From the NCBI RefSeq assembly GCF_958450345.1, contig NC_088780.1, positions 27,985,667-28,049,666 of the forward strand: a stretch of 64,000 nt of DNA, written 5' to 3'. Both the position numbers and the translations under genes were made by a program. This document shows positions 22,701 through 34,600 of this stretch, piece after piece. This DNA is from Calliphora vicina. Lineage: Eukaryota > Arthropoda > Insecta > Diptera > Calliphoridae. The notes beneath the pieces were generated by a model, which had not been told where the DNA came from, made no database searches, and worked only from the letters and a program-made list of their open reading frames with translations. Each line of letters starts with the position of its first letter. Position 1 is the first letter of the stretch.

Positions 22701-24270
22701 GATGTTGCAAAAATCAAAAATTTCATGTGCCCCTAAAAATACTGAATAAACATATTTTACAGTAAATTGTCCAACGATTTCAAATATGCTACTCTTATTA
22801 TAATCAGAGTTTTGGTTCAGATATAGCCCTTAAAAAGTTGACTGATTTTCAGTTTTCAAAAAAATTGAGAATTTTTAGGTAAGTGTATCCGCTTTCAGAT
22901 ACAATATATCGAAAACTATGTAATGTATCGTCATTATTTTTGATTCTATTGATAGACATATTTATTAAGAAAATAATAAACAAAAATTGTAAAATTGTTT
23001 GCTTAGTATTTGTCCAGGTAAATCGATATTTACCAACTATCCATTTTTTCAATATTTCTCAACTTTGAAGGAAAATAAAAAAAAACTATCAATTTCTATA
23101 TTTGCCATATTTTCAAAATAAGTTCTTTGATTATTCATTTACCTAATGCAAAAATTCCCAGCTGCCCGTCCTTGCCCCTTTTTTGCTAAAGGTAAAGTTT
23201 TGAAAAAAACATGCTTCCAAAAATGACATATGACCGTGAAAAAAACAAGCAAAAAAACTTTTTTTCAAAAACAAATTTTTTTTTATCGTTTCTGGAATAA
23301 TTTAAAAAGAAACATAAAAAATATTAAAAAATATTTTATTTTACTTCCCATAAAATAGATTTTTCCACACATTTCAACTTTGCTAACCCATAAGTATTCA
23401 CCTGAAAGGCGTAGTATCATTTTCAAAAACTTATTTCATGGGCTAATGAATTATCTATCATATGCTTTTTAAATTTTTTCATTATCTCATTTGGTTCAAA
23501 AGTTATGATTTTTGCAACGAAAAAACTCAAATGGCGCCATTGTGAGTCGTTTCAATTTCTAATGATCACTTGGTTATGAGAAAGCTTGTTGATAGAACAT
23601 CGGCAAACACTTCCTGCTAGTTGACGAACATACTTAAGCTATGCAGTAATTTTAGTGTTATTTACTTTAATCGAATATATGACATCTCCCTAATAAGTTA
23701 GTGTCCATATATTCACTATCGACATGTTTTACTTTAAAAAATGCATAACAATTTCACAATGAAAAATCATTGCACCGTATGACATTTTGTTTACACAAAC
23801 TAAAAAACAAAGTCACAAGAGCAAACATATGGTTTTATAAAACATGTATGTATATTAAAGTAGCCCCGTATGTATGGAGCCAAAATATTACGAATGTTGT
23901 GTATCCTAGCATTTGTGGGCTGCATCAAGAACAAAACGATTTCAAATATTTTTTTTCGATTATACTTTTATGCAAATTTTTGGTATTATTGCATACATTT
24001 TACATGTGATATTAATATGTATTGATTTAGTTAATATGATAAACATAAAGCAAACATGTAAAACATCTTAAATATTAGATTAAAATATAGAACGTTTTTT
24101 GGGGCCAGCCTAATTTACATGAAGTTGTACAAAAAAGTAAATGATACTACTTGTAACAGTGCTAGATTTTTAAGTTAATGTGGTTTCGCGATCGAACTAG
24201 AAATTCAAACGCATATAATTTCAAAATTTAAAACGAATAATTTCTAGTGAAGCTACATAGCAAAATAAGA
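22701..24270. other. 1.5 kb without recognised feature
   Basis: AT-rich; contains 'gctgcccgtccttgcccc' and 'aaatggcgccattgtgag' islands, but no frame, repeat or RNA that I can name. The open frames at 22849-23068 and 23770-24009 have no family resemblance. Confidence 0.5.
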
Positions 24271-24577
24271 AAAACAAGTAAGAAAGCAATATTCGGCTGT
24301 GCCAAATCTTATATACCCTTCACCAAATTATACTTCAAAATACAAATTTTAAATATTTGTATGTAAACAAAATTTATTTTTTTTCCAGTCGTTTTTTTCT
24401 TTTTTGGAAAAAAAAATTTCGAATTGTTTTTTAATTTTTTTTTAAAATTTTAAATTTAATTATTTTTTTTGTTTTTTAAATTTTTTTTTAAATATTTAGC
24501 GAAAAAAAAACTTTTGGAGAAAAAAAAATTCGGATTAAAAAATATTTTTTCCGATTTTGACCCATTGTAGGTCCAAC

Positions 24578-25736
24578 CAGAGCTGTAAATGAATCACTCA
24601 TTTTTGAATTAATTCGCGAATCATTCACACAAAAAAATTAATTGAATGAAATTTGAGTCAATTCAAATTAATTTGGTAAAAATTAATTGCAATTCGTTTC
24701 CAATTCAAATGAATTGAATTGATTTTGAATTAATTCAATTCATTTACAATTCATTTGAATTGAATTGAATTGATTTTGAATTAATTCAAACGAATTAGAA
24801 AAAAAATTAGCAATTCATTTCCAACTCCGACGCGAAATTCGCAGGATATTTAGCAGATTCTTCAATGTCATTAAGTATGCAGTATAATTAATCGACGGTT
24901 AAAAAGTCTTCCTTTAAATATAATGCGCCGTTACCATCGTCAGCTGGTGTTGAAAGATTATTTTCGTACGCCTCTATTCTAAACATCCCTAAACGTGGAT
25001 TTCTTTCAGATGATAATTTTGAAAAGCTATTGTTGTTTAAGGTGAATGATGCATTCTAATTAAATCTAATTAGCCTTATTTATGAAACTCAATTGTGTTT
25101 TGAACTACATACATTGTTATTTTTCCTGATTTTTGATTATTTTTGGAAGATAGTTTTATTTTTTTGAAACAAATATAATATAAATATTAGCAAAAAGTTT
25201 GTTAATGGGTGGTCGTGGGTCACAAAATTTCAAAAATTATTAATTGCTTCTTGAATATTAAATATGTTTTGTCGTTCAGCGTATTTCAAAATAAAAATCA
25301 GTTCTTCTTGAAGAAATAAACTCCAAACACCATGTTTTCATTGATCAGGCGCGTATACAGGACAAGGCTTTTCAATTTTTGTACTGGATATTTTCATTTC
25401 GGTAGGAGAAATCTTTCATTCCCCCTAGAGATCTGCTCTTGAATTTGATTGATTGCAACTCATTTTTGAATCATTCATTTGAATTGCTAATTATTTTTTC
25501 TAATTCATTTGAATTAATTCAAAAACAATTCAATTCAAATGAATTGTAAATGAATTGCAACTCATTTTTACAAATTCAGTTGAATTGGAAATGAATTGAA
25601 ATTCATTTCTGCCTAATTCGTTTGAATTGATTCAAATTTCATTCAATTCATTTTTTTCAATTCAATGAATTAATTCAAAATTTAGCTAATTCATAATGAA
25701 TTAAAATCAAAAAAGAATGATTCATTTACAGCTCTG
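24578..25736. mobile_element. 1159-bp hAT element with exact 8-bp target duplication
   Basis: The terminal inverted repeat CAGAGCTGTAAATGAATCA is matched at the right end as TGATTCATTTACAGCTCTG. GGTCCAAC is duplicated at 24570-24577 and 25737-25744. CAGAG ends and an 8-bp duplication are diagnostic of hAT. The subterminal 200 bp on both sides are dense in GAATTAATTC/CAATTCATT motifs that extend the inverted repeat imperfectly. It keeps only the end of a transposase gene, so it is a deletion derivative. Confidence 0.95.
24901..25059 (+). pseudogene. hAT transposase C-terminal dimerisation region (truncated)
   Basis: A 52-codon frame reads KYNAPLPSSAGVERLFSYAS, then ILNIPKRGFLSDDNFEKLL, and stops after NDAF. 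The SSA-x-VERLFS core followed by R-x-x-L-x-D/E-N-x-E-K-L-L-x-x-K is the hAT C-terminal dimerisation domain (Dimer_Tnp_hAT). An in-frame TAA lies 12 bp upstream, so nothing N-terminal remains in frame. The catalytic residues are absent. Its location between hAT TIRs gives strong context. Confidence 0.92.
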
Positions 25737-25796
25737 GGTCCAACTTACTTACTATGGTTTTATATACGCCGTTGTAAAGGTCTATCTATCATTATC

Positions 25797-26404
25797 ATAT
25801 ATGTTTGTCATTCCGTTTGTAATTTTCACAATATAATTGTCCGACCCCATAAAGTATATATTCTGGATCCTTATAAATATCGCAGTCGATTAAGACATGT
25901 CTGTCTGTCTGTTGAAATCAACTTTCCGAAGCCCCCAAATAACTTACATACACGCTACATACGTCAATATCTCCGGAATTCTTCCGGCTCGAGAAAATCG
26001 GTCCACAAATGGCTGAGATATAAGGAAAAAACCAGGACAACCTCGATTTTTGACCTATTTTTTACCTATATCTGGATTACTAAGTCATTAATATAGACAA
26101 TATGCATATCTAATGATAGATATTTCAAATACCTTTGCAATGACAATAAGACCATAGTAAGTTGGTCCTACAATGGGTCAAAATCGGAAAAAATATTTTT
26201 TAACTCGAATTTTTTTTTTTGACCAAAAGTTTTTTTTGCTTAATATTAAAAAAAATTGAAAAAACAAAAAAAAAATAAAAAACAACTTTGGAAAAAAAAT
26301 AAATTTTGTTTACCTAAGAATATTTAAAATTTTTATTTTAAAGTATAATTTGGTGAAGGGTATATAAGATTCGACACAGCCTAATATAGCTCCCTTACAT
26401 GTTC
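25797..26404 (-). repeat. Dispersed repeat type II, near complete
   Basis: On the plus strand it runs from 'tatgtttgtcattccgtttgtaa' through GTCTGTCTGTCTGTTGAAAT and 'cctacaatgggtcaaaatcgg'. It ends GGTGAAGGGTATATAAGATT then CGACACAGCCTAATATAGCT. It lies head-to-head with the split copy to its left. Confidence 0.85.
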
Positions 26405-26865
26405 TTCTATAGCACTGTGCGACGTCGGGACACTACAATTTATGATTCTAAATAAAATCCAGAATAACACAAAACCATTTATTTTAAAGTGTTCCTGAAA
26501 AAAAAAAATTTATTTTGGTTCTACCGCAAATTGTATGGGAAACCGTGAATTATGTCAAATCTATTCGTTTAGATTATAACGTGTTATAATAGACGAAATT
26601 ATTACTTATTTAAATTCATAATTATGAATTTTTTTTTAAAAAATATGATAAATTAAAGCAAAAATTTGTAGCTGTTTTCGAAAATGTTAACTTTTAAATT
26701 CTTCGAATAATTATTCGTAAGAATTTCTTCGATTAATCGAACGATCATTATTCGAATGGATTTCGTACAATATTACAGTGATTTAAGGTGATTCTGAGTT
26801 GATCGGTGGCTTTAAGGTGAGTGTCCAGGTCTGAACAATGGTGATTGTCCATCCCTGGACAGTGT
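26405..26865. other. Intergenic, no feature seen
   Basis: AT-rich sequence between repeats; nothing recognised. Confidence 0.4.
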
Positions 26866-27800
26866 GGCAGAATCGAAATTTTTTGGAAATAAATCTGGCA
26901 TTTCTAAACGGCTGGTCCGATCGGGATAAAATTTGAGTTGGGTGTAGCCAAGGAGTATTCGAGTTTAATTTATTAAAATGGGCCCTACAAATAATCCAGG
27001 GGCGTCGCTATGGGGGCTCAAAGTAGGGTACCTTCGATATGTAAAATTTTTAAACACGTGCCATTTTTTTGTTTCCCATCCGATTTCAAAGAATTTTATA
27101 TTTTTGGAAAGCGCTCGGATCTTGAAAAAACATGCTTGTGTTTGCTATTTATCTCTTATAATATCCTAGTTATAGGCATTTCAAAATTGAAATTTTGCCA
27201 TACCTTGGTCCGCTTTTTTAAAAATATAGGGCGCACTTTTGGACCGAATGGACTCGATTTTTTTTCTTAGTTAGACAACTAAATTACCAACAACATACAA
27301 GAGATTTCAGACCAATATCGATTACGAATCCAAAAATAACAGATTTTCAATTTAAAAATTCAAAAATAGTATATTTTTGCTGTTTTTTGGACAAAAAGGT
27401 GACATAACTCTTTTTTTATTAAGAAACAACTTTCTTTAGGAACATATAACAATTTTATGTTTTTCTATAAAGTTTCTTTGCGGAGAACATTTTGGTATAA
27501 AAAACATGTCTTATTTTTCGAACATATCGGCCCTAAGCCCTTTGGAAATTGACCTATTTTTTATCAAAATTTTAACTTTGGGCCACATGTTCAAAAATCT
27601 CAAAGCTGGGATCAGAAAACGGAAAGCAGTTTTAGAAACCCTGATGTGTTCCCTATTTATCCCTAAAGTATTTTCCTAGTCCCAAAGGAAATGTGGACCC
27701 TATAGACAAAATTGTAAAAAATACCATTTTTGGTATATTTGCTACAATTTTTGGAATTGCGGGATTCCTTTTGATCTTTTGACAAGTTTTTTTACACCTA
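26866..27800 (+). repeat. CACAGTGG-family element, most complete copy
   Basis: It starts near ACAGTGTGGCAGAATCGAAA and carries GGCTGGTCCGATCGGGATAA, 'gggggctcaaagtagggta', 'gagaacattttggtataaaa', 'gggccacatgttc' and 'aattgcgggattcc'. It aligns to the split copies at 2570-4300 and (inverted) 38450-39482. Open frames at 26978-27270 are overlapping, short and not conserved in the other copies. No terminal inverted repeat partner for the right end was seen. Confidence 0.75.
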
Positions 27801-28757
27801 GTTTTAGAATGAGAAACTTAAAAAACTTTGAAAATTTCATTGAGTTTCGTTAATAAATAAAGATTTTATTACATATTACATATTCATTGAGTTTCTAAAA
27901 CTAAAATTTATATCAAAATTTTAATAGGATTGCAAATATTAGGAACAATTTGATCCACATTTATTCCGAGCTATATTTTTTTTGTTTAGATAAGTTAATT
28001 TTTGGTCTTACAAATAAAATTCAAGTCAATATCTCAATTAGATTCAAAAATATGCCACTTTAAAACTCCATCCTTCAAAAATATTGCACTTTTTCATACT
28101 AAAATTGTTTTATAAATTTTCTTAATATTTTATTCAACACAAATCATTGGTTCTGATCATGATATAAAAAAATTACAAGGTAGTTTCATTTATAATTTTT
28201 TGACAAGAAAGGAGATTTTTGAAGTTTATTTTATTTATAAATATTCAGAAAAGCGTTGCCACATTCAGAGAAGGATTACAATACTCCAATAAAATATGTG
28301 TAGTGTTTAACAATTCACAATACTAATCTAATACTATGTTTATACGTAGCCTATTCGCAAATGAAAATAATTTGCAATTAACTAACTCTCTGGCAAGTCG
28401 ATTTCTTTAGACCCCTTTTACGTTCACATTATACATTCAATTTGGGCAAGAAATATACCATTTTAAAGGGATTTATTCAAAGAAGTGCAATCGGTTCAGT
28501 TTTTTAGGAGTTATAAGCGTTTTAAGATGTTACTAACACATATGCAAAAATGTGTACATGTGAACCTTAAGCTAAAATGTAAACAAAGCAATGCGTGTTT
28601 GTCCAATTTGTTGTTGTAAATAAATAAGAGAAACAATTAAATAGTATTGATTTCGCTCTATTTTAAGTGAGAGTTGTTATAGAAAACAAAGAAGAAGACT
28701 TTAGTAATTCAAAGTCACTTAAAAAACTATATTTTGAAGGATTTTTTTTTTGTTTTC
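27801..28757. other. Intergenic, no feature seen
   Basis: AT-rich; no supported gene, repeat or RNA. Confidence 0.5.
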
Positions 28758-28760
28758 TAA

Positions 28761-28876
28761 CTCCCATATGCATAAACAATTTTTAAATTTATCAAAGGTT
28801 TATAAAACAAAAATTCCATTCAAAATTTGTTTTATAAACCTTTGATAAATTTAAAAACAGTTTATGCATATGGGGG
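28761..28876. mobile_element. 116-bp MITE with TAA target duplication
   Basis: Almost the whole element is an inverted repeat. The left arm starts CTCCCATATGCATAAACA; the right arm inverted starts CCCCCATATGCATAAACT. Both continue through AAATTTATCAAAGGTTTATA. TAA flanks it at 28758-28760 and 28877-28879. This resembles PIF/Harbinger-type MITEs, as at 8.4 kb, but the sequence is unrelated. Confidence 0.85.
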
Positions 28877-28879
28877 TAA

Positions 28880-29690
28880 ATATGTAATTGTACATAAGTA
28901 AATAGTTATTTTATAAATGTGCAGAACTATAATTGTGACGGTTTTCAAACTTCATACGAATCAATTTCTTATCACGGCATGGAGTTTAATAAATTAGATT
29001 AGAGGGCGTAGCACCTCCCATACAGAGTAAATATATTTCGAATATCTGGGGAACCAAAATGGGAGGGGTCGGAAAAGGAGGTGAGTAACCTTCCATACAA
29101 AGTAATATTTGCAAGGTTATTCAAACTTTGTCCGCATAGCTCTTTTACCATTTTACAGAGATTGTCTGAAAATGGTCGGGATTGCAGTAGTGGTGGTGGC
29201 ACAATGTAAATAATTAATTGTGAATATCTCGAGAACTATATTTCTAAAAATATTTCAACTTTGTATCAATCAATTTATTACCATTCTACGGAAGTTAGCT
29301 ACGGAAGTTAGCTAAAAACGAATTTATTCCTGATCCCTGTACGAAGTTTAGCTAGTAGTAGGAAGGAAAGATAAATAAAGGAAAGTTAAAGTAAAGCTTG
29401 ATATGAGTTATTTTTTTACACAAAAGATTTAAAAATGGGTGGGATCAGAAAAGTGGAGTGGTATTTTGCATGTGTTATTTTCGTACCATTGTACGTAGTT
29501 AGATTGTATAAGAAATCATGCATATTTTTTAATTTTACTAGGGTAGGGGCAGCGAAGTGCACCGTGTTATGCTAAAGCAAAAATGAAAGAATTAAAAATT
29601 CTTGTTTGTCTTACAATCCAATTAATGCAAAAACAGAATGAAATATTTAAAAATCGATAGAAAAAGTAAAAACATTAAAAAATATGGGAT
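28880..29690. other. Region with a degenerate Helitron-like 3' end, otherwise empty
   Basis: Near 29535-29575 GGGGCAGCGAAGTGCACCGT resembles the Helitron 3' end GGCGAAGCGCACCGGGTCAG, but the CTAG is mutated (GCTAAA). Two internal blocks with 'ccatacaaagtaa'-type sequence near 29020 and 29095 suggest a decayed Helitron body. No gene. Confidence 0.4.
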
Positions 29691-30262
29691 GTGCGTGATT
29701 ATGGCAAATTCCTGGAGTTTATATTGGAAACTATAGAGCTTGAACACGTTGATAGTGTGCAGGGCTGTTGGCGTTTATTGTTCGAGATAATGGGCGGCAT
29801 AAAGGGACAATTCCATTCTATTTCCGGAGACTTTTTGCAGTTTATTTTCGAATATTTGGTGGAGGATAAGAAGTATAGTCTCACTCCTGTGAAAACAGAA
29901 TGTGCCAAAGACATAAAACGTCTCCAAAGAGAAATAAAAAATTGTATTTCTGTTCTGACTTTGAATGGCATAGATATTTCTGGATGGGATGCAATTTTTG
30001 TATTTTTTGTTCAATAAATTTACCGGTCCTTTCTTTATCATTGTGGGAACAATCGGTTAAAAGTAAAAAGGAAATACCTAAATGGAGCGATTTAGATGGC
30101 TTCTTAAAAGCTCGGTTTCAATCATTGGAAACTTTTTTTGACCTTAGGTATTTTGAAAATACGGATATAGGTAGATTTAACTCGCGTTCGTCTTTTAATA
30201 AGACTTCAAACAAATTTGAGAATCGTGCAGGAATTAAAACAGGTTGGACTAATATTTGTTGA
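29691..30262 (+). pseudogene. BEL/Pao gag relic (DUF1759-like), isolated
   Basis: One frame (29691-30017) includes DIKRLQREIKNCISVLTLNG and GWDAIFVF. After a one-base shift in a T-run near 30000, the second frame gives LPVLSLSLWEQSVKSKKEIP then KWSDLDGFLKARFQSLE. This order is that of the second half of the DUF1759 domain in BEL/Pao gag proteins (a Trp-Asp plus hydrophobic motif, then LTLWE and an IP-x-W-x-x-L-x-x-FL motif). LTRs, pol and zinc knuckles are not seen nearby. It lies on the plus strand, unlike the minus-strand BEL cluster. Confidence 0.65.
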
Positions 30263-30815
30263 CGTCATATTTGAAACATCAGCATGTTTTTCTCATATTT
30301 CTCATATTATTTATATCGTCTACACTTTCTTACTTATTTATTATTTTAATTTTTCTAGTGATTGGGATATACGAGACATCTTAGTAATTCCCATATAAAT
30401 TAGTATGTAGATAACACTTCTTACATTTATTGTTGGAACTACTGTGACTGCTCAAGTGCTTCAGCACTTTTAATCACCATCACATTTTTGTTATCTACTC
30501 AGGGTGGGTCTAAAATGAAATTTAAAATGTTTATTAGGGTAGACCCTAAATATGATTTTATCTGATTTCATAAGTTGTAAAATTGTCCTAGGTCATGGAA
30601 ATATTAAGTGTAAAGCATTTAAATAAAATTGGATCATTTCAAGTATTGAATTGAATCAGAAAAATATTCAAATATTTTTCCATTAAAAATGTTTTTTTTT
30701 AGCAGATTATATTTAAAATTTGCAAATTGTATAACACAAATAACTAATCATTATATCTATTTATGATGCATGTACTCACAAAGTCCCTACGGTTTATATA
30801 AGACTAACAACCCCC
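30263..30815. other. Intergenic, no feature seen
   Basis: AT-rich sequence downstream of the gag relic; no LTR recognised. Confidence 0.4.
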
Positions 30816-30818
30816 TTA

Positions 30819-32208
30819 TTATACCCTTCACCATGAGTGGCAAGGGTATATATAAGTTTGTCATTCCGTTTGTAATTTCTACATTTTTCATTTGCGACCC
30901 CACAAAGTATATATATATTCGATATAGTCATATCCGTCTGTCCGTCTGTGTGTTGAAATCAACTTTCTGAAGCCCCCAGATAACTTACATACACGAATGA
31001 TACATCAATATCTCCGAAATTCTTCCGGCTCGGTTGCTATTTAAAATCGATCCACAAATGGCTGAGATATAAGGAAAAAACCAGAACAACAACGATTTTT
31101 GACCTATTTTTGACCAATATCAGGATTACTAAATCATTAATATAGACAATATGGATATCTAATGATAGATATTTCAAAGACCTGTGCAACGACGTATATA
31201 AGACCATAGTAAGTTGGACCTACAATGGGTCAAAATCGGAAAAATATTTTTAAACCCGAATTTTTTTTTTCACCAAAATTTTTTTTCACTAAATATTAAA
31301 AAATATTTAAAAACTAAAAAAAAAAATTATTAAATTTAAAAAAAAAATTTAAAATTAAAAAAAAAACAAGTAAGAAAGTATGGTCGGTCAAGCCCGACCA
31401 TATAATACCCTACACTAAGTAAAAGAGCAAAAACATTTTTCTTTTAAAATTTCAATAATTTATATTTTTGAGTGATTTTCGGAAGTGGGCCTTATATGGG
31501 AGCTATGACCAATTATGGACCGATCACCTTGAAATTAGGTAGTGCGATTTACGTCTTAATGAAAGCTATTGATGTTGAAGTTTGTGTATATACCAACATT
31601 TTTAAGCGATTTATGCACGTTAAAGTGATTTTCGGAAGCGGGTCTATATGTTAGCTATGACTAATTATGGACCGATCGTAACAAAATTTGGTGACATGAA
31701 TTTTGTATATATAAAACTTATTTGGAGCGAAATTTGTGTAGATACATATATAAATTAAACATTTATGACCGATAAAGTCCAATTTCGAGAAGACATTTGT
31801 ATGGGGGCTAGGTGAAATAATAGACCGATTTCATCCAGTTTCAATAGGCTTCGCCCGTTGGCCGAAAAAATAATATATACCAAATTTGATCGAAATATCT
31901 TCAAAATTGGGACCTGTACTCTGCGCACAAAGTTTACATGGACAGCCAGCCAGACGGACGGACATCGTTTAAGATGGGAGACCAATATTTTTGGGCGTTA
32001 CAAACATTTGCACAAACGCATTATACCCTCCCCACTATGGTGGTGTAGGGTATAAAAATAAAAAAAAAATTTGAAAAACAATTTCGAAAAAACAACTGGA
32101 AAAAAATTAAATTTTGTTTACCTAAAAATATTTAAAATTTTTATTTTAAAGTATATTTTGGTGAAGGGTATATAAAATTCAGCACAGCCGAATATAGCTC
32201 TCTTACTT
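30819..32208 (-). repeat. Dispersed repeat type II, complete, split by a type I copy
   Basis: On the plus strand it starts TATACCCTTCACCATGAGTG and 'gcgaccccacaaagtatata', and carries GTCTGTCCGTCTGTGTGTTG. It breaks at about 31365 and resumes at 32060. It ends CAGCACAGCCGAATATAGCT then CTCTTACTTGTTC. It is one of the most complete copies and gives both termini of the family. Confidence 0.9.
31366..32059 (+). repeat. Dispersed repeat type I, complete reference copy
   Basis: It starts ACAAGTAAGAAAGTATGG, hairpin GGTCGGTCAAGCCCGACC and ATAATACCCTACACTAAGTA. It ends CCCCACTATGGTGGTGTAGG then GTATAAAAA. The segments near each end are complementary (ATACCCTACAC against GTGTAGGGTAT). It is inserted in a homopolymer-rich stretch of the type II copy, so type I was mobile after that type II copy. 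Confidence 0.92.
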
Positions 32209-33602
32209 GTTCAAATTCAGTTTTTAATTTTATAAAATTTTTATAAACCAAAATTTCCAAACAAAATGTATTTTATAAACCTGTAATAAATATAAATAAA
32301 TATTTATAACATTTTTAACAAATATTTATTATTTCGATATCCCACTCCAAATTGACTTATAATTAAGGAAAATATTTGGAAAATGGAAGATGGTATCCTG
32401 TGTTCAAAAGAAAATTTTAAGAAACTTTAAATTTCGTATTACTTCAGAGAATCCATGATTCTTATTGGAAAATTTTGTTTCCTCCCAATAGCAAAACTTG
32501 TTTAATAAAACAACTAAGCATCTATTACCACTACCCTAATGCTAACACACAATAAAAATCATCTTGAGCATTTCTAAGGGACTTTTTATGATTTTCTTGC
32601 AACAACCCATGGCGATGTCTTATCTTTATGTATTTGTTACAATCCACCACATGTTGCCCAAGTCCAGGAAATACAAAATTTTATCAGTGGAATTTTTTAG
32701 TTTAAAAATAGGAAAATACAAAAGATACACATAAATAAATATAAAAACAAACCATAAACTGATAAGCTAGGTAGAAAATAACACAAGGAAAGGAAGATTC
32801 AAGAACTCGCTACCTACTTCGACAAGTAGGTATTATTGTGTTGCACTTACATGCTAAGGCAGAATGTCAAATCAGTGTATTTTTGTTAAAATTAATTTAG
32901 TTTGTCTAAAATAATCATAGTGTATGGTTGGTAAAGAAGAAAATAAATAAATATAAAGTGAAACTAAAATAGTTGGTGTGTGGTGGAAATAAATATTAAA
33001 ATTATTTTAAAATGTGATTTAAAGTGAAATATTTTACTTAGTAATTAATGCTATGTAAAATTTGTTTGAAAAACTTTGTTGCCGAGAAATTTTCATAGAC
33101 TTTCTACAACTAAAACATGCATATTCCACTCTATATTCTTTGCTAATAGTTTTTTTACGAACCACTTCATTAAATTTAACATTAAAATGTGAAAAATATT
33201 GAAAATATGCAATTTATTGCTATTTAAAATTACTATGATATTTTTTTATGAAATTGTAAACTAACACTTTTTAAATCTACAAACTTGAAGATGATATAAA
33301 CTATGCATCATGATATAAACTATAAAATACAGAAATTAACCCTTTAAGTGCTTTGATCAATATGTGAATAATTTCTACAAAATTCCATTTGAATGGAAGC
33401 AACAGAAGAAATTGAAGGATTTCAACAAAATCTATTGTAAGTATTTTATGTTTATAATAAAATTATGTTTAATTCTTTGCTATTCTACTTAAAAATTAAA
33501 AACATGTTTTGAAGATTTTTATTTCAAAGTTATTGTTTATTGACGATTGATACTAATTTTAAATTATGTATGTATCTATATCAAAACAAAATAGTATTGA
33601 TA
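32209..33602. other. 1.4 kb without recognised feature
   Basis: AT-rich; includes 'gcttacctacttcgacaagtagg'-like short palindromic words and long A/T runs. No coding frame over 60 codons, no splice pattern I could defend, no RNA gene. Confidence 0.5.
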
Positions 33603-34600
33603 ACACCGTCCGACAAATAGAGAAAAGATTCATTAGACACGAACAGGATGATATACGTCTGAAACTATAAATTTAATGGTGAGAACTGTGTTTTCAGTTT
33701 TACATTTCGTGATGCTGTGTCCTTCTTTAAGGACTTCAAAGTTTCAAAGAAGTACATTTTTCAAAAAATATATAAAAATACTCCTGCTATTCCAACAATG
33801 ACAAATTGTATGTCAAATGAACAAGAAGAGTTGTAAAATATTTTGTATTATCTTTATTTTATCCTGTAAGGATCAAAAATTTACATTGAAATGTTTATCC
33901 TTTAATATCCTTTAAAATTGCCAATAAATTCCTTTTAAAAAAATAGTGCGTTAAAGACCCATATATTCTATACTAAATGACAAAATTTCATCCTTTGTAT
34001 ATATAAAGGTCAAATTATAATATAAAAAAAATTTATTAGTATACAAAAAAGTTTTATTAAGAAAACTGCATGTTTATAAACTACACCACCATAGTGGGGG
34101 AGGTATACTGGGTTAGGGCTGTTGTTTGCAACATACCAAAATACTGTCCCAACACCCACCTTAAAGTATACCAATCTGCTCAGGATCACTTTCTGAGTTG
34201 ACTAAGCGATGTCCCTCGGTCTGTCCGTCCATCCATGTGAACCTTGTAATCAAACTACAGGTCGCAGGTTTAAAGATAATTCGACAAAATTTGGCACAAA
34301 CCTTTATATTGCCCCAAGGACAAAGGCTGTTGAATTTGGTTAGAATCAGCCCATTATTTATCCTAGCCCCCATACAATTGGCATATTTGAAAATAGTTAA
34401 GCTCTCATAAATATCTTAATTATCAACATAATATGTTGGCTTCTCGTAGCTCCCGGCTGGCTCCGACGAAGTTGATAGCTGTAAATTTTGACCGGCATTC
34501 CTCACCTGGCGATGAATCTCTTGAGATATAAAATAAAAGAATCGGAAGATAAGACACTAAGTAGTTCTAAATGAACTGCATTTGAGGTGAACATATCAAG

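Larger units (their letters stand above)
24271..25800 (+). repeat. Dispersed repeat type II, 5' half, split by a hAT element
   Basis: It starts ACAAGTAAGAAAGCAATATT with hairpin ATTCGGCTGTGCCAAAT and CCCTTCACCAAATTATACTT. It runs to 'cccattgtaggtccaac' at 24577 and resumes at 25737 with 'ggtccaacttactt', continuing to about 25800. There an inverted second copy begins. Confidence 0.85.

Noticed and set aside
29699..30041. Minus-strand open frames of 88-90 codons
   Set aside because: Opposite the BEL gag relic on the plus strand, which has family motifs; these are shadows.
32209..33602. Possible host gene exons in the longest unassigned stretch
   Set aside because: No frame over 60 codons, no convincing splice or codon pattern; I cannot support a gene here.
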